Positions 9,025-18,387 are shown, counted from the first letter of the stretch. The stretch is 64,000 nucleotides of DNA from an uncultured Opitutia bacterium (GCA_903839035.1 CAIMAQ010000062.1:1-64000); one strand, 5' to 3'. The notes: generated by a model not told the origin, from the sequence alone. Program-made: numbers and translations.

Positions 9025-10559
9025 GGGTGGGCAAGCGCGGCGACCCAGGAGGCCACCAGCGGGTTGAAGAGTCCGGTGAGGAGCTGCGGCAGCACGCCGA
9101 GGAGGATCATCAGCGCCACCAGCGGCACCAGCGAAGCGAACTCCACGCCGCGCAGGTCCGGCCAGTTCCCGACGGCGGCCCCGGCGCGCGGGCCGTGGAA
9201 CACCCGCTGCCAGAACGTGAGCAGGAAATAGGCGGTGGCAAACAGGCCGAGGCAGGCGATCGCCGCGGTCCACGGGGCCAGACCGAAAACGCCGCGGAAA
9301 ATGAAGAACTCGCCCATAAAACCGTTCAGGCCGGGCAGGCCGAGCGAGGAGAACAGCGCAATCCCGCACAATCCCGCGAAGACCGGCGCGGCGGCGCGCA
9401 CGCCGCCGAAATCATCCAGCCCGCGCCGGCCGCCGGACCGGGTCTCGAGCACGCCAACACAGAAGAACAGCGCCGCCGCCGACAGGCCGTGGTTGAACAT
9501 CTGCAGCAGCGCACCGCCGAGGGCGGCTGAAGCCGCTCCCGCCGCCGGGCCGCCAGGACCGGAAGCCGCGCTGACCGCGAACAGCGCGAGCAGGCAGTAA
9601 CTCACGTGGTTCACCGACGAGTAGGCGACCATCCGCTTGAGGTCGGTCTGCCGCATCGCGGCGAACGCACCGAAAACCACACCGGCCAGCGCCAGGACCA
9701 GCAGGCACGGCGCCGCGGCGTGCAGGGGCGCGGGAAAAATCGGCCAAAGGATCCGCAGGAAGGCGTAAACGCCCATCTTCGACATCACGCCGGTCAGGAA
9801 CATCGAAGCCCCGGTCGGCGCCTCGGCGTAGGCCGGCGGCAGCCAGGTGTGGAAGGGATACAGCGGCACCTTGACCGCGACACCGAGCAGCACCCCGACA
9901 AAGACCACCTGCGGCCAGAAATTCCCCAGGTGCGCGAGTCGCGCGGTGAGGGTGCCGTCCGCCGCCAGCATGGCGAGTTGCCCGAAGTCCAGCGAGCCCG
10001 TCGCCGCGAACACCGCGGCAAAGCCGAGCAGCAGGAACGCGCTGCCACCGATTGTGTAGATCACGAACTGGTACGCGGCGCGGCCCGCGTTTTCCCCGCC
10101 CCAGAGTTTGATCAGGAAAAAGACCGGTATCAGGCTCAGCTCCCAGAACAGGAACCAGTGGAAGAAATCGAGCGCGAGGAACACCCCGAGCGCACTGCCC
10201 TGCAGCACCAGGAAGAGCGCCCCGAACATCCGCGGCGAGCGGGCCTCACGCCACGAGGCAAACAGACCCGCCGGCGCGATCAGCCCGGTCAGCAGCACCA
10301 GCAGCAGGCTCAGGCCGTCGAGTCCGAGAAAATAATGGATGTTGAGCGCCTCAATCCACGGCCGCCGCTCCACGAGTTGGAAACCGGGCGCCGCCGGGTC
10401 GAAGCGCAGCAGCACCGCCCAACCGAGCGCGAGGGTCGAAAGGCTGAAGGCGAGGGTCACCGTGCGGACCACCGCCGGCCGCGCGTTGCGCAGCACTGCG
10501 AGCAGGACCGCACCCGCCCAGGGCGTAAACACGAGCAGGGAGAGAAGCGGGAGGTTCAT
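9021..10559 (-). CDS. nuoM: NADH-quinone oxidoreductase subunit M (NuoM1)
   Basis: A 512-residue proton-pumping subunit with the full set of NuoM features: E140 in FLFWELSLIPVFFLI, K230 in VAVKVPLYPFHTWLPPAYAE, K261 in VMSKMGVYAFLRI, QTDLKRMVAYSSVNH, and the late glutamate in GFMGEFFIFRG. It starts with ATG overlapping the nuoL stop (ATGA) and its own TGA overlaps the start of the second nuoM, so the L-M-M-N block is translationally coupled. This copy looks canonical, in contrast with the second one, which lacks the TM7 lysine. Confidence 0.95.
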   Translation of the reverse strand: MNLPLLSLLVFTPWAGAVLLAVLRNARPAVVRTVTLAFSLSTLALGWAVLLRFDPAAPGFQLVERRPWIEALNIHYFLGLDGLSLLLVLLTGLIAPAGLFASWREARSPRMFGALFLVLQGSALGVFLALDFFHWFLFWELSLIPVFFLIKLWGGENAGRAAYQFVIYTIGGSAFLLLGFAAVFAATGSLDFGQLAMLAADGTLTARLAHLGNFWPQVVFVGVLLGVAVKVPLYPFHTWLPPAYAEAPTGASMFLTGVMSKMGVYAFLRILWPIFPAPLHAAAPCLLVLALAGVVFGAFAAMRQTDLKRMVAYSSVNHVSYCLLALFAVSAASGPGGPAAGAASAALGGALLQMFNHGLSAAALFFCVGVLETRSGGRRGLDDFGGVRAAAPVFAGLCGIALFSSLGLPGLNGFMGEFFIFRGVFGLAPWTAAIACLGLFATAYFLLTFWQRVFHGPRAGAAVGNWPDLRGVEFASLVPLVALMILLGVLPQLLTGLFNPLVASWVAALAHP

Positions 10560-12580
10560 CGGACACCTCCCAGGAGCAGCACCAGGGCAAAGACCACAAA
10601 CGCGAGGGCCACCGTGCGCAGGTAGCCGTGCGTCTCGCCGGCCTGGGCCCGCGAGTAGGTCTGACCCGCGCCGCGCACCGCCGCGCTCGCGCGATCAAAG
10701 CCGCGGTTGAGAATATCCTCGTCCGCCTCGCGGTTCAACAGACCGGAAAATTCACCGAACCGCGCCAGCAGGCTGACCAGGCCGCCCCAGACGCGGCGGT
10801 CAAAACCGTCCGCGAGCGCCGCCACCCAAGCATTCGCGCGCCCGAAGGTCGCCGCGTAGAATTCATCGAACCCCAGCCGCGCCGCGAGCACCGCGAACAG
10901 CCCGGGAGCCGCCTGCGCCAGCGGATCCACGGAACTCGCATTGACGTTCCGCCGCCGACCGTAAACCGCCCAGCCCGCGCCGAGGCCGGTGACCACAAGG
11001 CCGATCGAGAGCAGCATCAGGCCGGGGGCCTCCCAGATTGATTCCAGCTCGACCACGATCCCGCCGAGGTTCGACTGCAACCACGGCCAGGCTGGGGTGC
11101 CGATGAAGCCAAGCCCGATGGCACACGCCGCCAGGATCAGCAGCGGGCCGGTCATGACCGCGGAATTTTCATGGGCATCGGCGGCGGCATCGGTGCGCGG
11201 CGCGCCGAGGAAAATTCCCGTGATGAGCCGGGTCATGTAGAACGCGGTGAGCACGACCGCCACGAGCCCCACGAGAAGCGGGAGCGACGAGACCGGCCAG
11301 GCGTGCGCGGCGTGGAGGACGGCCTCCTTGCTCCAGAAGCCGGAGAAAAGGAACGGGACGCCGGCGAGGGCCATGGTGCCGACTGCAAACGTGGCGAAGG
11401 TCGCCTTCATCCGCCGGCCCAACCCGCCGAGCCGGCGCACGTCCTGCTCGTGGTGCGCTGCATGGATCACCGAGCCCGCGCCGAGGAACAGCAGGGCCTT
11501 GAAAAAGGCATGCATTAAGAGGTGGAAAATCGCCGCCACCCATGAGCCCACGCCGAGGGCGAGCATCATGTAGCCGAGCTGGGAAACGGTGGAAAACGCG
11601 AGGACACGCTTGATGTCGTTCTGCGCCACCGCGATCGCCGCGCCCAACAGCGCCGTGATCGCGCCGATGCCCGCCACGACCGTCAGGGCATGCACCGGCA
11701 CGGACGCGAGCGCCTGGTCCGCCAGCATCAGCGGATAAACGCGCGCCACGAGGAAAACGCCGGCCGCGACCATCGTCGCCGCATGGATCAGCGCACTGAC
11801 CGGGGTCGGGCCCTCCATCGCGTCCGGGAGCCAGACATGCAGCGGAAACTGGCCCGACTTGCCGATCGCGCCGCAGAAAATCAGGAGACCAATCGCCGTG
11901 GAGAGCGCGAATCCGCCCGCCACCGTCGTGCCGGCGAGGGCGGTAAGTGAACCCTGTTCCAACACGCCGGCGCCGCCGTCGTAGCACAGCAGCGTGCCGC
12001 GGACATGGTAGAGCCAGAGCAGGCCGAGCAACAGGCCGAGGTCGCCGATCCGCGTCGTCAGAAACGCCTTTTTCGCCGCCGCGGCCGCCGCGGGCTTGTG
12101 AAACCAGAAGCCGATCAGCAGATACGAGGCGAGGCCGACGAGTTCCCAGCACACGAACAGGAGCAGGAGGCTGTTGACGACGAGCAGGCCGAGCATCGCG
12201 GCGGCAAACAAGCTGAGGAAGCAGAAGAAGCGCGTGAAATTCTGGTCCTCTTTCATGTACCCGAGGCTGAAGATGAAGATCAGCGCCCCGACAAACGTCA
12301 CCATCACCGCCATGAATGCCGTCAGCGGATCCAGCAGCCAGCCCACCCGCACGACTTCGTTGCCAAGGGTGAACCAGGCGAAGTTGGCGTAGCCGTGCAC
12401 CGCGGGCTGCGCGAGCGCGGTGACGAGCGCCCCACACGACAGGACAAAGGCCCCGAGCATCGCGGCGATGGCGGTTCCCGCGGCGAGCTGGCGGCCCCCG
12501 CGCGGGGTGAGCGATCCGATCGCGGCGGCCAGCAGTGGCAGCGCGGGGATCATCCAGAGGTGGGTGGCGGAGAGTTGCAT
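10556..12580 (-). CDS. nuoL: NADH-quinone oxidoreductase subunit L with extended lateral helix
   Basis: Distal proton-pumping subunit, 674 residues against roughly 610-650 in common homologues. Seen: ELVGLASYLLIGFWF, GKSGQFPLHVWLPDAMEGPT, HAATMVAAGVFLVAR, QNDIKRVLAFSTVSQLGYM and GFWSKEAVL. The C-terminal part after FDEFY is the amphipathic lateral helix and final transmembrane anchor. It contains two similar blocks that start FDRRVWGG (residue 593) and FDRASAAV (residue 628), 35 residues apart, where canonical NuoL as I know it has one. I estimate 26-27 extra residues. Such an insertion is the reported companion of a second NuoM. The start ATG at 12580 is 13 bases after the nuoK stop. Confidence 0.95.
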   Translation of the reverse strand: MQLSATHLWMIPALPLLAAAIGSLTPRGGRQLAAGTAIAAMLGAFVLSCGALVTALAQPAVHGYANFAWFTLGNEVVRVGWLLDPLTAFMAVMVTFVGALIFIFSLGYMKEDQNFTRFFCFLSLFAAAMLGLLVVNSLLLLFVCWELVGLASYLLIGFWFHKPAAAAAAKKAFLTTRIGDLGLLLGLLWLYHVRGTLLCYDGGAGVLEQGSLTALAGTTVAGGFALSTAIGLLIFCGAIGKSGQFPLHVWLPDAMEGPTPVSALIHAATMVAAGVFLVARVYPLMLADQALASVPVHALTVVAGIGAITALLGAAIAVAQNDIKRVLAFSTVSQLGYMMLALGVGSWVAAIFHLLMHAFFKALLFLGAGSVIHAAHHEQDVRRLGGLGRRMKATFATFAVGTMALAGVPFLFSGFWSKEAVLHAAHAWPVSSLPLLVGLVAVVLTAFYMTRLITGIFLGAPRTDAAADAHENSAVMTGPLLILAACAIGLGFIGTPAWPWLQSNLGGIVVELESIWEAPGLMLLSIGLVVTGLGAGWAVYGRRRNVNASSVDPLAQAAPGLFAVLAARLGFDEFYAATFGRANAWVAALADGFDRRVWGGLVSLLARFGEFSGLLNREADEDILNRGFDRASAAVRGAGQTYSRAQAGETHGYLRTVALAFVVFALVLLLGGVR

Positions 12581-12593
12581 CGTCAGCGGTGGC

Positions 12594-12905
12594 TCAGCCC
12601 CGGAGCCGGGTGGCCTCCTGGAGCCGGAGGTTTTTCTGGTGCCGGTAGAGTGCGATCACCAGGGCGAGTCCGACGGCGGCCTCGGCGGCGGCAACCGCGA
12701 TGGCGAAAAGCACGAAGATCACGCCTGTGGCCGGCGCCGCGCCGCTGTGGAAGCGCCAGAAGGCGATGAAATTGAGGTTCGCCGCGTTCAGCATCAGCTC
12801 GATGCCCAGCAGCACGAGGATCGCGTTGCTGCGCGCGAGCGCGATGACGAGCCCGACACTGAAGAGCGCGGCCGAAAGCAGCAGGCAGCCTTGGAGCGGG
12901 CTCAT
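12594..12905 (-). CDS. nuoK: NADH-quinone oxidoreductase subunit K
   Basis: Small membrane subunit of 103 residues with three transmembrane helices, typical length. The two conserved membrane glutamates of the proton path are visible: E36 in LLGIELMLNAANLN and E75 in VAAAEAAVGLAL. The ATG at 12905 overlaps the nuoJ TGA by four bases and opens the conserved MSPLQGCLLLSAALF start; the longer open frame upstream is a shadow of nuoJ. It sits between nuoJ and nuoL as in most complex I operons. Confidence 0.94.
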   Translation of the reverse strand: MSPLQGCLLLSAALFSVGLVIALARSNAILVLLGIELMLNAANLNFIAFWRFHSGAAPATGVIFVLFAIAVAAAEAAVGLALVIALYRHQKNLRLQEATRLRG

Positions 12906-13414
12906 GACTTCTCCTCCTTCTCCGGCCGGTCGGGCGCCGCGAGCACCACCGCCCCGAGCAGCGCCGCGGTGAGCAGCACGCCGAGCAGCAGCAGGGCGGC
13001 CGCGTGCGCGCCCATCAGTTCCAGGCCGATGCCGCGCACCGTGACCTCCGGCGCCGTGACCGGGGCCGGATCCCACTTCGTGGCAAAAACCGCGGCTCCA
13101 ATCACGCCACTCACGGCGACGCCGGCAATGACCGCCCAGACCGCGCGGCGGGTTTCCGGCGCATCCACCCGAAGCTCGGCGCGCGACTGCCGCGTCAGTA
13201 GCACGGCAAAGAGCACCACCATGGACAGCGCACCAACGTAGACGAGCACCTGCGCGAAGGCGACAAACTCGGCTCCCGCCCACAGGTAAAATCCCGCCAC
13301 GCCCAGCCAGCTCACAACCAGCAGGAGTGCGCAGTGGATCAGGTTTGGCCGCAGCGCGGCGGCGAGGGCGCTGCCGAGGATGATTACCGCAAGGATCAGG
13401 AACGTGAAGGTCAT
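12902..13414 (-). CDS. nuoJ: NADH-quinone oxidoreductase subunit J
   Basis: Membrane subunit of 170 residues with five predicted helices. The TM3 segment QVLVYVGALSMVVLFAVLL, which carries the pi-bulge region of this subunit, is clear. The C-terminal 15 residues are charged (PDRPEKEEKS). The start is placed at the ATG at 13414, giving MTFTFLILAVIILGSALAAA; an in-frame extension to 13495 is out of character for the family. It lies 19 bases after the nuoH stop, and its stop overlaps the nuoK start. Confidence 0.92.
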   Translation of the reverse strand: MTFTFLILAVIILGSALAAALRPNLIHCALLLVVSWLGVAGFYLWAGAEFVAFAQVLVYVGALSMVVLFAVLLTRQSRAELRVDAPETRRAVWAVIAGVAVSGVIGAAVFATKWDPAPVTAPEVTVRGIGLELMGAHAAALLLLGVLLTAALLGAVVLAAPDRPEKEEKS

Positions 13415-13433
13415 GGCGTGTTGCGGGTCGGGT

Positions 13434-14639
13434 TCACGCGAAGCGGTAGGTCCGCGGGGCCGAGCCGGCACTGAGTGTGCGGCCGAGGACGACAAAGGGG
13501 ACGGCCACCAGGCTGAGGGCGACCGCCCAGCGGACGAGTTGGAGCGGGCCGGTCCAGCCGGCAGTGAGCGACCAGCCAGCGGCGTTGGCCAGGTTGAGTA
13601 GTGTGAGCGGCACGAGGAATTTCCACGCGAACTTCATGAGCTGGTCGAGACGCAGGCGCGGCAGCGTGGCGCGGATCCAGATGAAGCCGAGCAGGAGCAC
13701 GAGCAGCTTCGCCGTGAACCAGGCATACGACGGAATCCACTCGAGCAGCGCCGAGGGCGCGCCCCAGCCGCCGAGAAAGAGCGTCACCGCCATGCCGCTG
13801 AGCGCGCACATGCCGAAGTACTCCGCCATGAAAAACAGCGCATATTTGAAACCCGAGTATTCGGTAAGATGGCCGGCGATCAGCTCGCTCTCCGCCTCGG
13901 GCAGGTCGAAGGGCGAGCGGTTCGACTCGGCGAGTGCGGCCACCATGAAAAGGCCAAAGCCCGCGGCGCCCCACGGGGTGAACACGTGCCAGTGGGGCAC
14001 GAACCCGAGCGACCATCCCCCCTGGGCCGCGACGATCTTCGTCGTCGATAGCGTGCCGGCGACCAGCACGACTGGGACCACCGAGAGCAGCAGTGGCAGC
14101 TCGTAGCTGATGAGCTGGGCCAGCGCGCGCATGGCGGCGAGCAGCGAGTATTTATTGTGGCTCGCCCAGCCGGCCATGAAGACCGCGAGCTCCGTCGCTG
14201 TGCCCGCCGCGAAAAAGTACAGCACCGCCGTGTCGAGCTCGACCGCGACGAGGTGCCGCCCGAACGGGAGGACGGCAAAGCCCAGCAGTGAGACCGCGAC
14301 CAGCACGACCGGGGCGAGGAAATGCAGCACGCGATCGGCTCCGGCGGGGACGACGTCCTCCTTGGTGAGCGCCTTGACGCCGTCGGCAAACGGCTGGAGC
14401 AGGCCGAACCAGCCCGTGCGGTTGGGGCCGGGGCGGTTCTGGATCCGCCCGAGGATTTTGCGCTCGGCGAGCGTCAGGTACGCGAAGAGCAAGCCGAAGC
14501 CGGCGAGGATCGCGATGATCTCGAGCAGGCTGCCGGCCAGCCAGCACCACGACTCCGGCAGCAGGCCGGTCACGGTGTCACGCGCGAGCACTGGCAGGCG
14601 CTCGAGGAAGGAGTCAGGGGTTAAGGCCGCGGCGATCAT
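13434..14639 (-). CDS. nuoH: NADH-quinone oxidoreductase subunit H
   Basis: Membrane subunit that forms much of the quinone-binding chamber and the link between the redox arm and the pumps. At 401 residues it is longer than the usual 325-365. Seen: LAERKILGRIQNRPGPNRTG after the first helix, the loop FDLPEAESELIAGHLTEYSG with its conserved acids, and GFIWIRATLPRLRLDQLM near the C-terminus. The ATG at 14639 overlaps the stop of nuoI. In this operon nuoH follows nuoI, the reverse of the usual H-I order. Confidence 0.95.
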   Translation of the reverse strand: MIAAALTPDSFLERLPVLARDTVTGLLPESWCWLAGSLLEIIAILAGFGLLFAYLTLAERKILGRIQNRPGPNRTGWFGLLQPFADGVKALTKEDVVPAGADRVLHFLAPVVLVAVSLLGFAVLPFGRHLVAVELDTAVLYFFAAGTATELAVFMAGWASHNKYSLLAAMRALAQLISYELPLLLSVVPVVLVAGTLSTTKIVAAQGGWSLGFVPHWHVFTPWGAAGFGLFMVAALAESNRSPFDLPEAESELIAGHLTEYSGFKYALFFMAEYFGMCALSGMAVTLFLGGWGAPSALLEWIPSYAWFTAKLLVLLLGFIWIRATLPRLRLDQLMKFAWKFLVPLTLLNLANAAGWSLTAGWTGPLQLVRWAVALSLVAVPFVVLGRTLSAGSAPRTYRFA

Positions 14640-15274
14640 GGGGCTGATTCCAGGGTTTGGTCCCGCTTGGCCACGGGCGCGGCCGGGGCTGGGGAGGCCG
14701 CCGGGGTCTTCGCCTTGGCGAGGGCCGCCGCGCGGGCTTTCTCCTCGGCGGCCTGGCGGTCGGCGGTGAGCCGGGCATCCACCTCGGCCGCCTCGGTGGG
14801 ATGAATCGTGTGGAAGTAAGCGTTGGGCTTGGTGAGCTGTCCGCGATCCAGCAACAGCGCGGCGTACCGGTCGGTCGTCGCGATCTCGAACACCTGGTCC
14901 ATCTTGATCGCGTCAAACGGGCAGACCTCCACGCAGATCTGGCAGCTCATGCAGACGGAGGTGTCGATGGCGAAGACCGCGGGATAGATCTGCAGCTTGC
15001 CGGTGGCGTCGGGCTTCTTGTCGCGGCTCTTCTCGATGTAGATGCACTGCGGCGGGCATTCCTTCTCGCAGATCTGGCAGGCCACGCAGCGGAGCGTGCC
15101 CATGGGATCGGTGGCGTTGTCGCAGACGAGGAAGGGAAAATTCCGGTACGCCTCGGGCAGCGCGGGCTTCACCTCGGGATATTCGAGCGTGGTGTAGCGC
15201 GCGGGGTCGTGGAAGCTCCCGACGAAGTTTTTCGCCGTGACGATGAGACCTTGGAGGATGCCGGTGCCGAGCAT
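14636..15274 (-). CDS. nuoI: NADH-quinone oxidoreductase subunit I (2x[4Fe-4S])
   Basis: Peripheral-arm iron-sulfur subunit of 212 residues. Two ferredoxin motifs are complete: C63, C66, C69, C73 and C108, C111, C114, C118 (CMSCQICVEVCPFDAIKM); these would hold clusters N6a and N6b leading to N2. After about residue 155 the protein ends in an unusual Ala/Lys/Pro-rich tail of about 55 residues. The start ATG at 15274 lies 10 bases after the nuoD stop. With nuoE, nuoF and nuoG missing, this subunit and NuoB would be the only iron-sulfur proteins of the complex encoded here, so electrons may enter through it. Confidence 0.94.
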   Translation of the reverse strand: MLGTGILQGLIVTAKNFVGSFHDPARYTTLEYPEVKPALPEAYRNFPFLVCDNATDPMGTLRCVACQICEKECPPQCIYIEKSRDKKPDATGKLQIYPAVFAIDTSVCMSCQICVEVCPFDAIKMDQVFEIATTDRYAALLLDRGQLTKPNAYFHTIHPTEAAEVDARLTADRQAAEEKARAAALAKAKTPAASPAPAAPVAKRDQTLESAP

Positions 15275-15284
15275 GGTTGGGGGT

Positions 15285-16451
15285 TCAGCGGTCCACTTCG
15301 CCGAGCACGATGTCGATGCTCCCGAGGATGATCACGGCGTCGGCCACCGTGTGGCCGAGGCAGAGGTCCTCGAGGATGGTGAGGTTGATGAAGGAAGGCG
15401 CGCGCACGTGGTAGCGCCACGGGTTGGGGCCGCCGTCGCTGACGAGATGGAAACCGATCTCGCCCTTGGGGCCCTCGATGCGGCCGTAGGCCTCGCCCAC
15501 TTTGGGCCGGAAGCCGCGCAGCTTGGCCGCCGGGTTCATGATCGGGCCGGCGGGCAGCCCGGCGAACGCCTGCCGCAGGATCGCGAGCGACTCCCTCATT
15601 TCCAGGATGCGGATCATGTAGCGGTCGTAGACGTCGCCGTGCTCGCCCAACGGGATGCGGAACTGGAACCGCGGGTACACGCCGTAGCCGTCCACCTTGC
15701 GCAAGTCGTGATTCACCCCCGTGGCGCGCAGCATCGGGCCCGTGACACCGGCGTTGATCGCAAGCGCCGCGGACAGGCGGCCCACGCCTTGGGTCCGTGC
15801 GAGGAGGATTTCATTGCCCGTGAGCAGGGCCTCGAACTCATCCAGAAACGGGCCATACTCCTCAACGAGCTGCCGGGCCCGCGCCAGCCAGTCGGCCGAA
15901 GGATCAACACGGCAGCCGCCGAAGCGCTGGTAGTTGCACATCATGCGGGACCCGCTGAGCGACTCAAAGAGGTCGAGAATCTTCTCGCGCTCGCGGAACG
16001 CGTACATGAGCGGCGTGCCGCTGCAGCCGCAGTCCTGCATCAGAAAGCCGGCGAGGCAGGTGTGGTTCAGGAGGCGCGTGAGCTCGGCGAGGATGACGCG
16101 CACGTACTCCGCCCGCTCCGGCACCGCGATCCCGGCCAGTTGCTCGACGGCGCGGGCGTAGGCCCAGTTGTTCGTCATCGAGTTCAGGTAATCGAGCCGG
16201 TCGGTGTACGGCATCGAGCCCAGGTAGCTCGTGTTCTCAGCCAGCTTCTCGTGGTTGCGGTGCAGGTAGCCGAAGACGGGCTTGAGCCTCACGATCGTCT
16301 CGCCGTCGAGCGTGACGATCATCCGGAACACGCCGTGCGTGGACGGATGGTGCGGCCCCATCGAAACTTCCATCAGGTCGCCGGGCAGGTCGCTGCGGAC
16401 GGACCGAACGTGGGCGCCGGTTGACGGGTTGGTGAAGGGAGAGGCGTTCAT
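15285..16451 (-). CDS. nuoD: NADH-quinone oxidoreductase subunit D
   Basis: The 49-kDa subunit (388 residues), which together with NuoB and NuoH forms the quinone-reduction site; related to the large subunit of NiFe hydrogenases. Seen: [51 protein letters not shown], and the terminal [14 protein letters not shown]. The start is the ATG at 16451, overlapping the nuoC stop (ATGA). The open frame extends upstream to 16931 only as an antiphase shadow of nuoC. It is separate from nuoC, not fused. Confidence 0.95.
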   Translation of the reverse strand: MNASPFTNPSTGAHVRSVRSDLPGDLMEVSMGPHHPSTHGVFRMIVTLDGETIVRLKPVFGYLHRNHEKLAENTSYLGSMPYTDRLDYLNSMTNNWAYARAVEQLAGIAVPERAEYVRVILAELTRLLNHTCLAGFLMQDCGCSGTPLMYAFREREKILDLFESLSGSRMMCNYQRFGGCRVDPSADWLARARQLVEEYGPFLDEFEALLTGNEILLARTQGVGRLSAALAINAGVTGPMLRATGVNHDLRKVDGYGVYPRFQFRIPLGEHGDVYDRYMIRILEMRESLAILRQAFAGLPAGPIMNPAAKLRGFRPKVGEAYGRIEGPKGEIGFHLVSDGGPNPWRYHVRAPSFINLTILEDLCLGHTVADAVIILGSIDIVLGEVDR

Positions 16452-17104
16452 GGCGTGGACGGTGCGGAAGGTGCCGGCGCCGGATAATGCTGCTTCGCCT
16501 TGGCCAGCACGTCGCCATGGGGCGTGGGCTCCCATTCGTAATCGTCGGGCTCGCGGTAGTCCCGCCGCATCGGGTGGTCCTTGAAACCGTCCCACATCAG
16601 GATGCGGCGCAAGTCGGGGTGGCCTTCGAAGACGATGCCGAAAAGGTCGTACACCTCGCGCTCCTGGAATTCCGCGCTGCGCCAGACCGGCGTGAGCGAG
16701 GGGAGTGTCACCGCGTCGGTGCGGTTGCCGGTGACCAGCCGCAGCACCACGGGTCCGTGGCTGAGCGCGATCGAATAAAGGTGATACACGACCTCGAGCC
16801 GTCCGGGTTCGATCCGCCGGGTCTTTTCCTCCACCACGCGGGGGGCGCCGCCAGCCGGGTCGGGCACGGTGGTCCGGGTCACGTCGACCACTTCCTTCTC
16901 CGGCCAGTCGATTCCGGTCACGTTGGTGCACTGGTCCAGTTGCAGCGCGGGATCATCGCGCAGGAAGGTGGCGATGGCCCGGGCGTGCGTCGCATCCAGC
17001 CGCAGCGCGTGCTGCGCGGAGGGAGACGGATTTGTAGCCAGCACTACGTCCGCCGCCGGAAAAAGGGCGGCGATGCGATCGCGCAGCTGGGTGAGGGTTT
17101 CCAT
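16448..17104 (-). CDS. nuoC: NADH-quinone oxidoreductase subunit C
   Basis: The 30-kDa peripheral subunit, 218 residues. The family signature is visible in the C-terminal half: [34 protein letters not shown] (quoted in part: [20 protein letters not shown]) and DHPMRRDY. Residues 85-100 hold an extra loop around a [19 protein letters not shown] segment. The ATG at 17104 is six bases after the nuoB stop, and the TGA overlaps the nuoD start. Confidence 0.93.
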   Translation of the reverse strand: METLTQLRDRIAALFPAADVVLATNPSPSAQHALRLDATHARAIATFLRDDPALQLDQCTNVTGIDWPEKEVVDVTRTTVPDPAGGAPRVVEEKTRRIEPGRLEVVYHLYSIALSHGPVVLRLVTGNRTDAVTLPSLTPVWRSAEFQEREVYDLFGIVFEGHPDLRRILMWDGFKDHPMRRDYREPDDYEWEPTPHGDVLAKAKQHYPAPAPSAPSTP

Positions 17105-17110
17105 GGCGGG

Positions 17111-17764
17111 TCAGCTCTTGGTGGGCCGCACCAGTTCGGGCGGCTTCGGCCACAGGGCGCCGTTCTGCGCCGGCTCAATGTCGTGGGCGCCGCATTCCGG
17201 GATGGGACAGTTGCAATCGCCCTCCGCCTGGAGATGCCGCGGGGCGTCAGGACCGGCAATGGCCTGATTCCTGATTTTCTCCTGCAGCTGCACCAGTCCG
17301 TGGAGCAAAGCCTCGGGCCGCGGCGGGCAGCCGGGAATGTAGATATCCACCGGGATGAAGCGGTCGATGCCCTTGAGGACATTGTACCCCTGCTTGAAAG
17401 GTCCGCCGGAAATCGCGCAGGCGCCCATCGCGATGCAGTATTTCGGCTCGGGCATCTGATTCCACAGGCGCACGACCTGCGGCGCCATTTTCTTGGTCAC
17501 GGTGCCCGACACGATCAGCAGATCGGCCTGGCGCGGGGACGGCCGGAAAACCTCCGACCCGAAGCGGGCGATGTCGAATTTCGCCATCGAGGCCGCGATC
17601 ATCTCGATGGCACAGCAGGCGAGGCCGAAGTTCAGGGGCCAGACCGAGTGGCTGCGGCCCCAGTTGTAGAGTTCCTCGAGCCCGGTGAGGAGAATGCCGT
17701 GGCGCCGGAGCTCGTCGCGCTCCGTCTCGGTGATCCCGGGGTTGGTGGGCGTGGGGTCGCTCAT
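17111..17764 (-). CDS. nuoB: NADH-quinone oxidoreductase subunit B (cluster N2)
   Basis: Peripheral subunit of 217 residues that carries the terminal [4Fe-4S] cluster N2. The four expected ligands are present: adjacent C50-C51 in [11 protein letters not shown]116 in [10 protein letters not shown] and C146 in IPGCPPRPE. Spacing agrees with the family. The C-terminal 50 residues, after [11 protein letters not shown], are an extension with two further cysteines in a [12 protein letters not shown]-like stretch. It begins one base after the nuoA stop. Confidence 0.95.
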   Translation of the reverse strand: MSDPTPTNPGITETERDELRRHGILLTGLEELYNWGRSHSVWPLNFGLACCAIEMIAASMAKFDIARFGSEVFRPSPRQADLLIVSGTVTKKMAPQVVRLWNQMPEPKYCIAMGACAISGGPFKQGYNVLKGIDRFIPVDIYIPGCPPRPEALLHGLVQLQEKIRNQAIAGPDAPRHLQAEGDCNCPIPECGAHDIEPAQNGALWPKPPELVRPTKS

Positions 17765-17765
17765 G

Positions 17766-18137
17766 TCATTTCCATTCGAGATGACCGCGCCCCCAGGCCC
17801 AGATCAAGCCCTCCACCAGCAACAGGAGGAAGAGCAGCATGGTAACGATCGCCGTGACGGGCAGCGCCGTGAAGGCGGCGGCGAACGGCAGGAGGAACAG
17901 GAGTTCGACGTCGAAAATCAGGAAGAGGATAGCGTACAGGTAGTAATGCGCCTTGAACTGGATCCAGGCGTCGCCGGACTCGGCAAGGCCGCACTCATAG
18001 GGCGCCTGCTTGGCGGCATTCGGCTTGGCCGGCTGGAAACAACGAAACCACAGGCGCGCCACGGTCAGCAGTACCAGGGGGAACGCCACGGCGACCGCCA
18101 GGAAGAGAACAAGAAACGCGTAAGGGTGATCACTCAT
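17766..18137 (-). CDS. nuoA: NADH-quinone oxidoreductase subunit A; first gene of the nuo operon
   Basis: Membrane subunit of 123 residues with three helices. The conserved [12 protein letters not shown] loop and the acids of [16 protein letters not shown] are present. The ATG at 18137 has a good ribosome-binding site (AAGGTG, 18143-18148 on the plus strand as its complement) six bases upstream. It opens a 12-gene run (A-B-C-D-I-H-J-K-L-M-M-N) with gaps of 0-20 bases or 4-base overlaps, so one transcript is very likely. The promoter should lie in the 274-base divergent gap shared with the ferredoxin gene. Confidence 0.95.
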   Translation of the reverse strand: MSDHPYAFLVLFLAVAVAFPLVLLTVARLWFRCFQPAKPNAAKQAPYECGLAESGDAWIQFKAHYYLYAILFLIFDVELLFLLPFAAAFTALPVTAIVTMLLFLLLLVEGLIWAWGRGHLEWK

Positions 18138-18290
18138 TAGTACACCTTAAGACAAAACACCCTCCGGTCTGCGGCCAATCGCCAACACGCGCCATTTCTT
18201 GCGAATATCTGCGCGTGGGTTGAAGTCGAGCGGTCACGAAAACCTGCCCGGCCCGCAGCGCCGGACCGGGTCCAGCCTCCACTTTCGGTG

Positions 18291-18326
18291 CGCCTGGGAG
18301 GGCGCCTGGGAGGGCGGGTGGGAGGG
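18291..18326. repeat. Three tandem copies of a 12-base repeat
   Basis: Two exact copies of CGCCTGGGAGGG (18291-18302, 18303-18314) followed by a variant CGGGTGGGAGGG (18315-18326). It lies in the nuoA/ferredoxin divergent region. It may bind a regulator or simply be a replication-slippage repeat. Confidence 0.8.
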
Positions 18327-18387
18327 CGATCTGGAACAAGGAGGCCAAGAAACGCCCAGTGAACCCCAAAGAACGCTGCGCGCGATC

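Noticed and set aside
11169-12437. Long open frame (422 codons) within nuoL in another phase
   Set aside because: nuoL is unmistakable in its own frame. The alternative is Arg/Gly/Ala-rich without motifs, a usual by-product of high GC.
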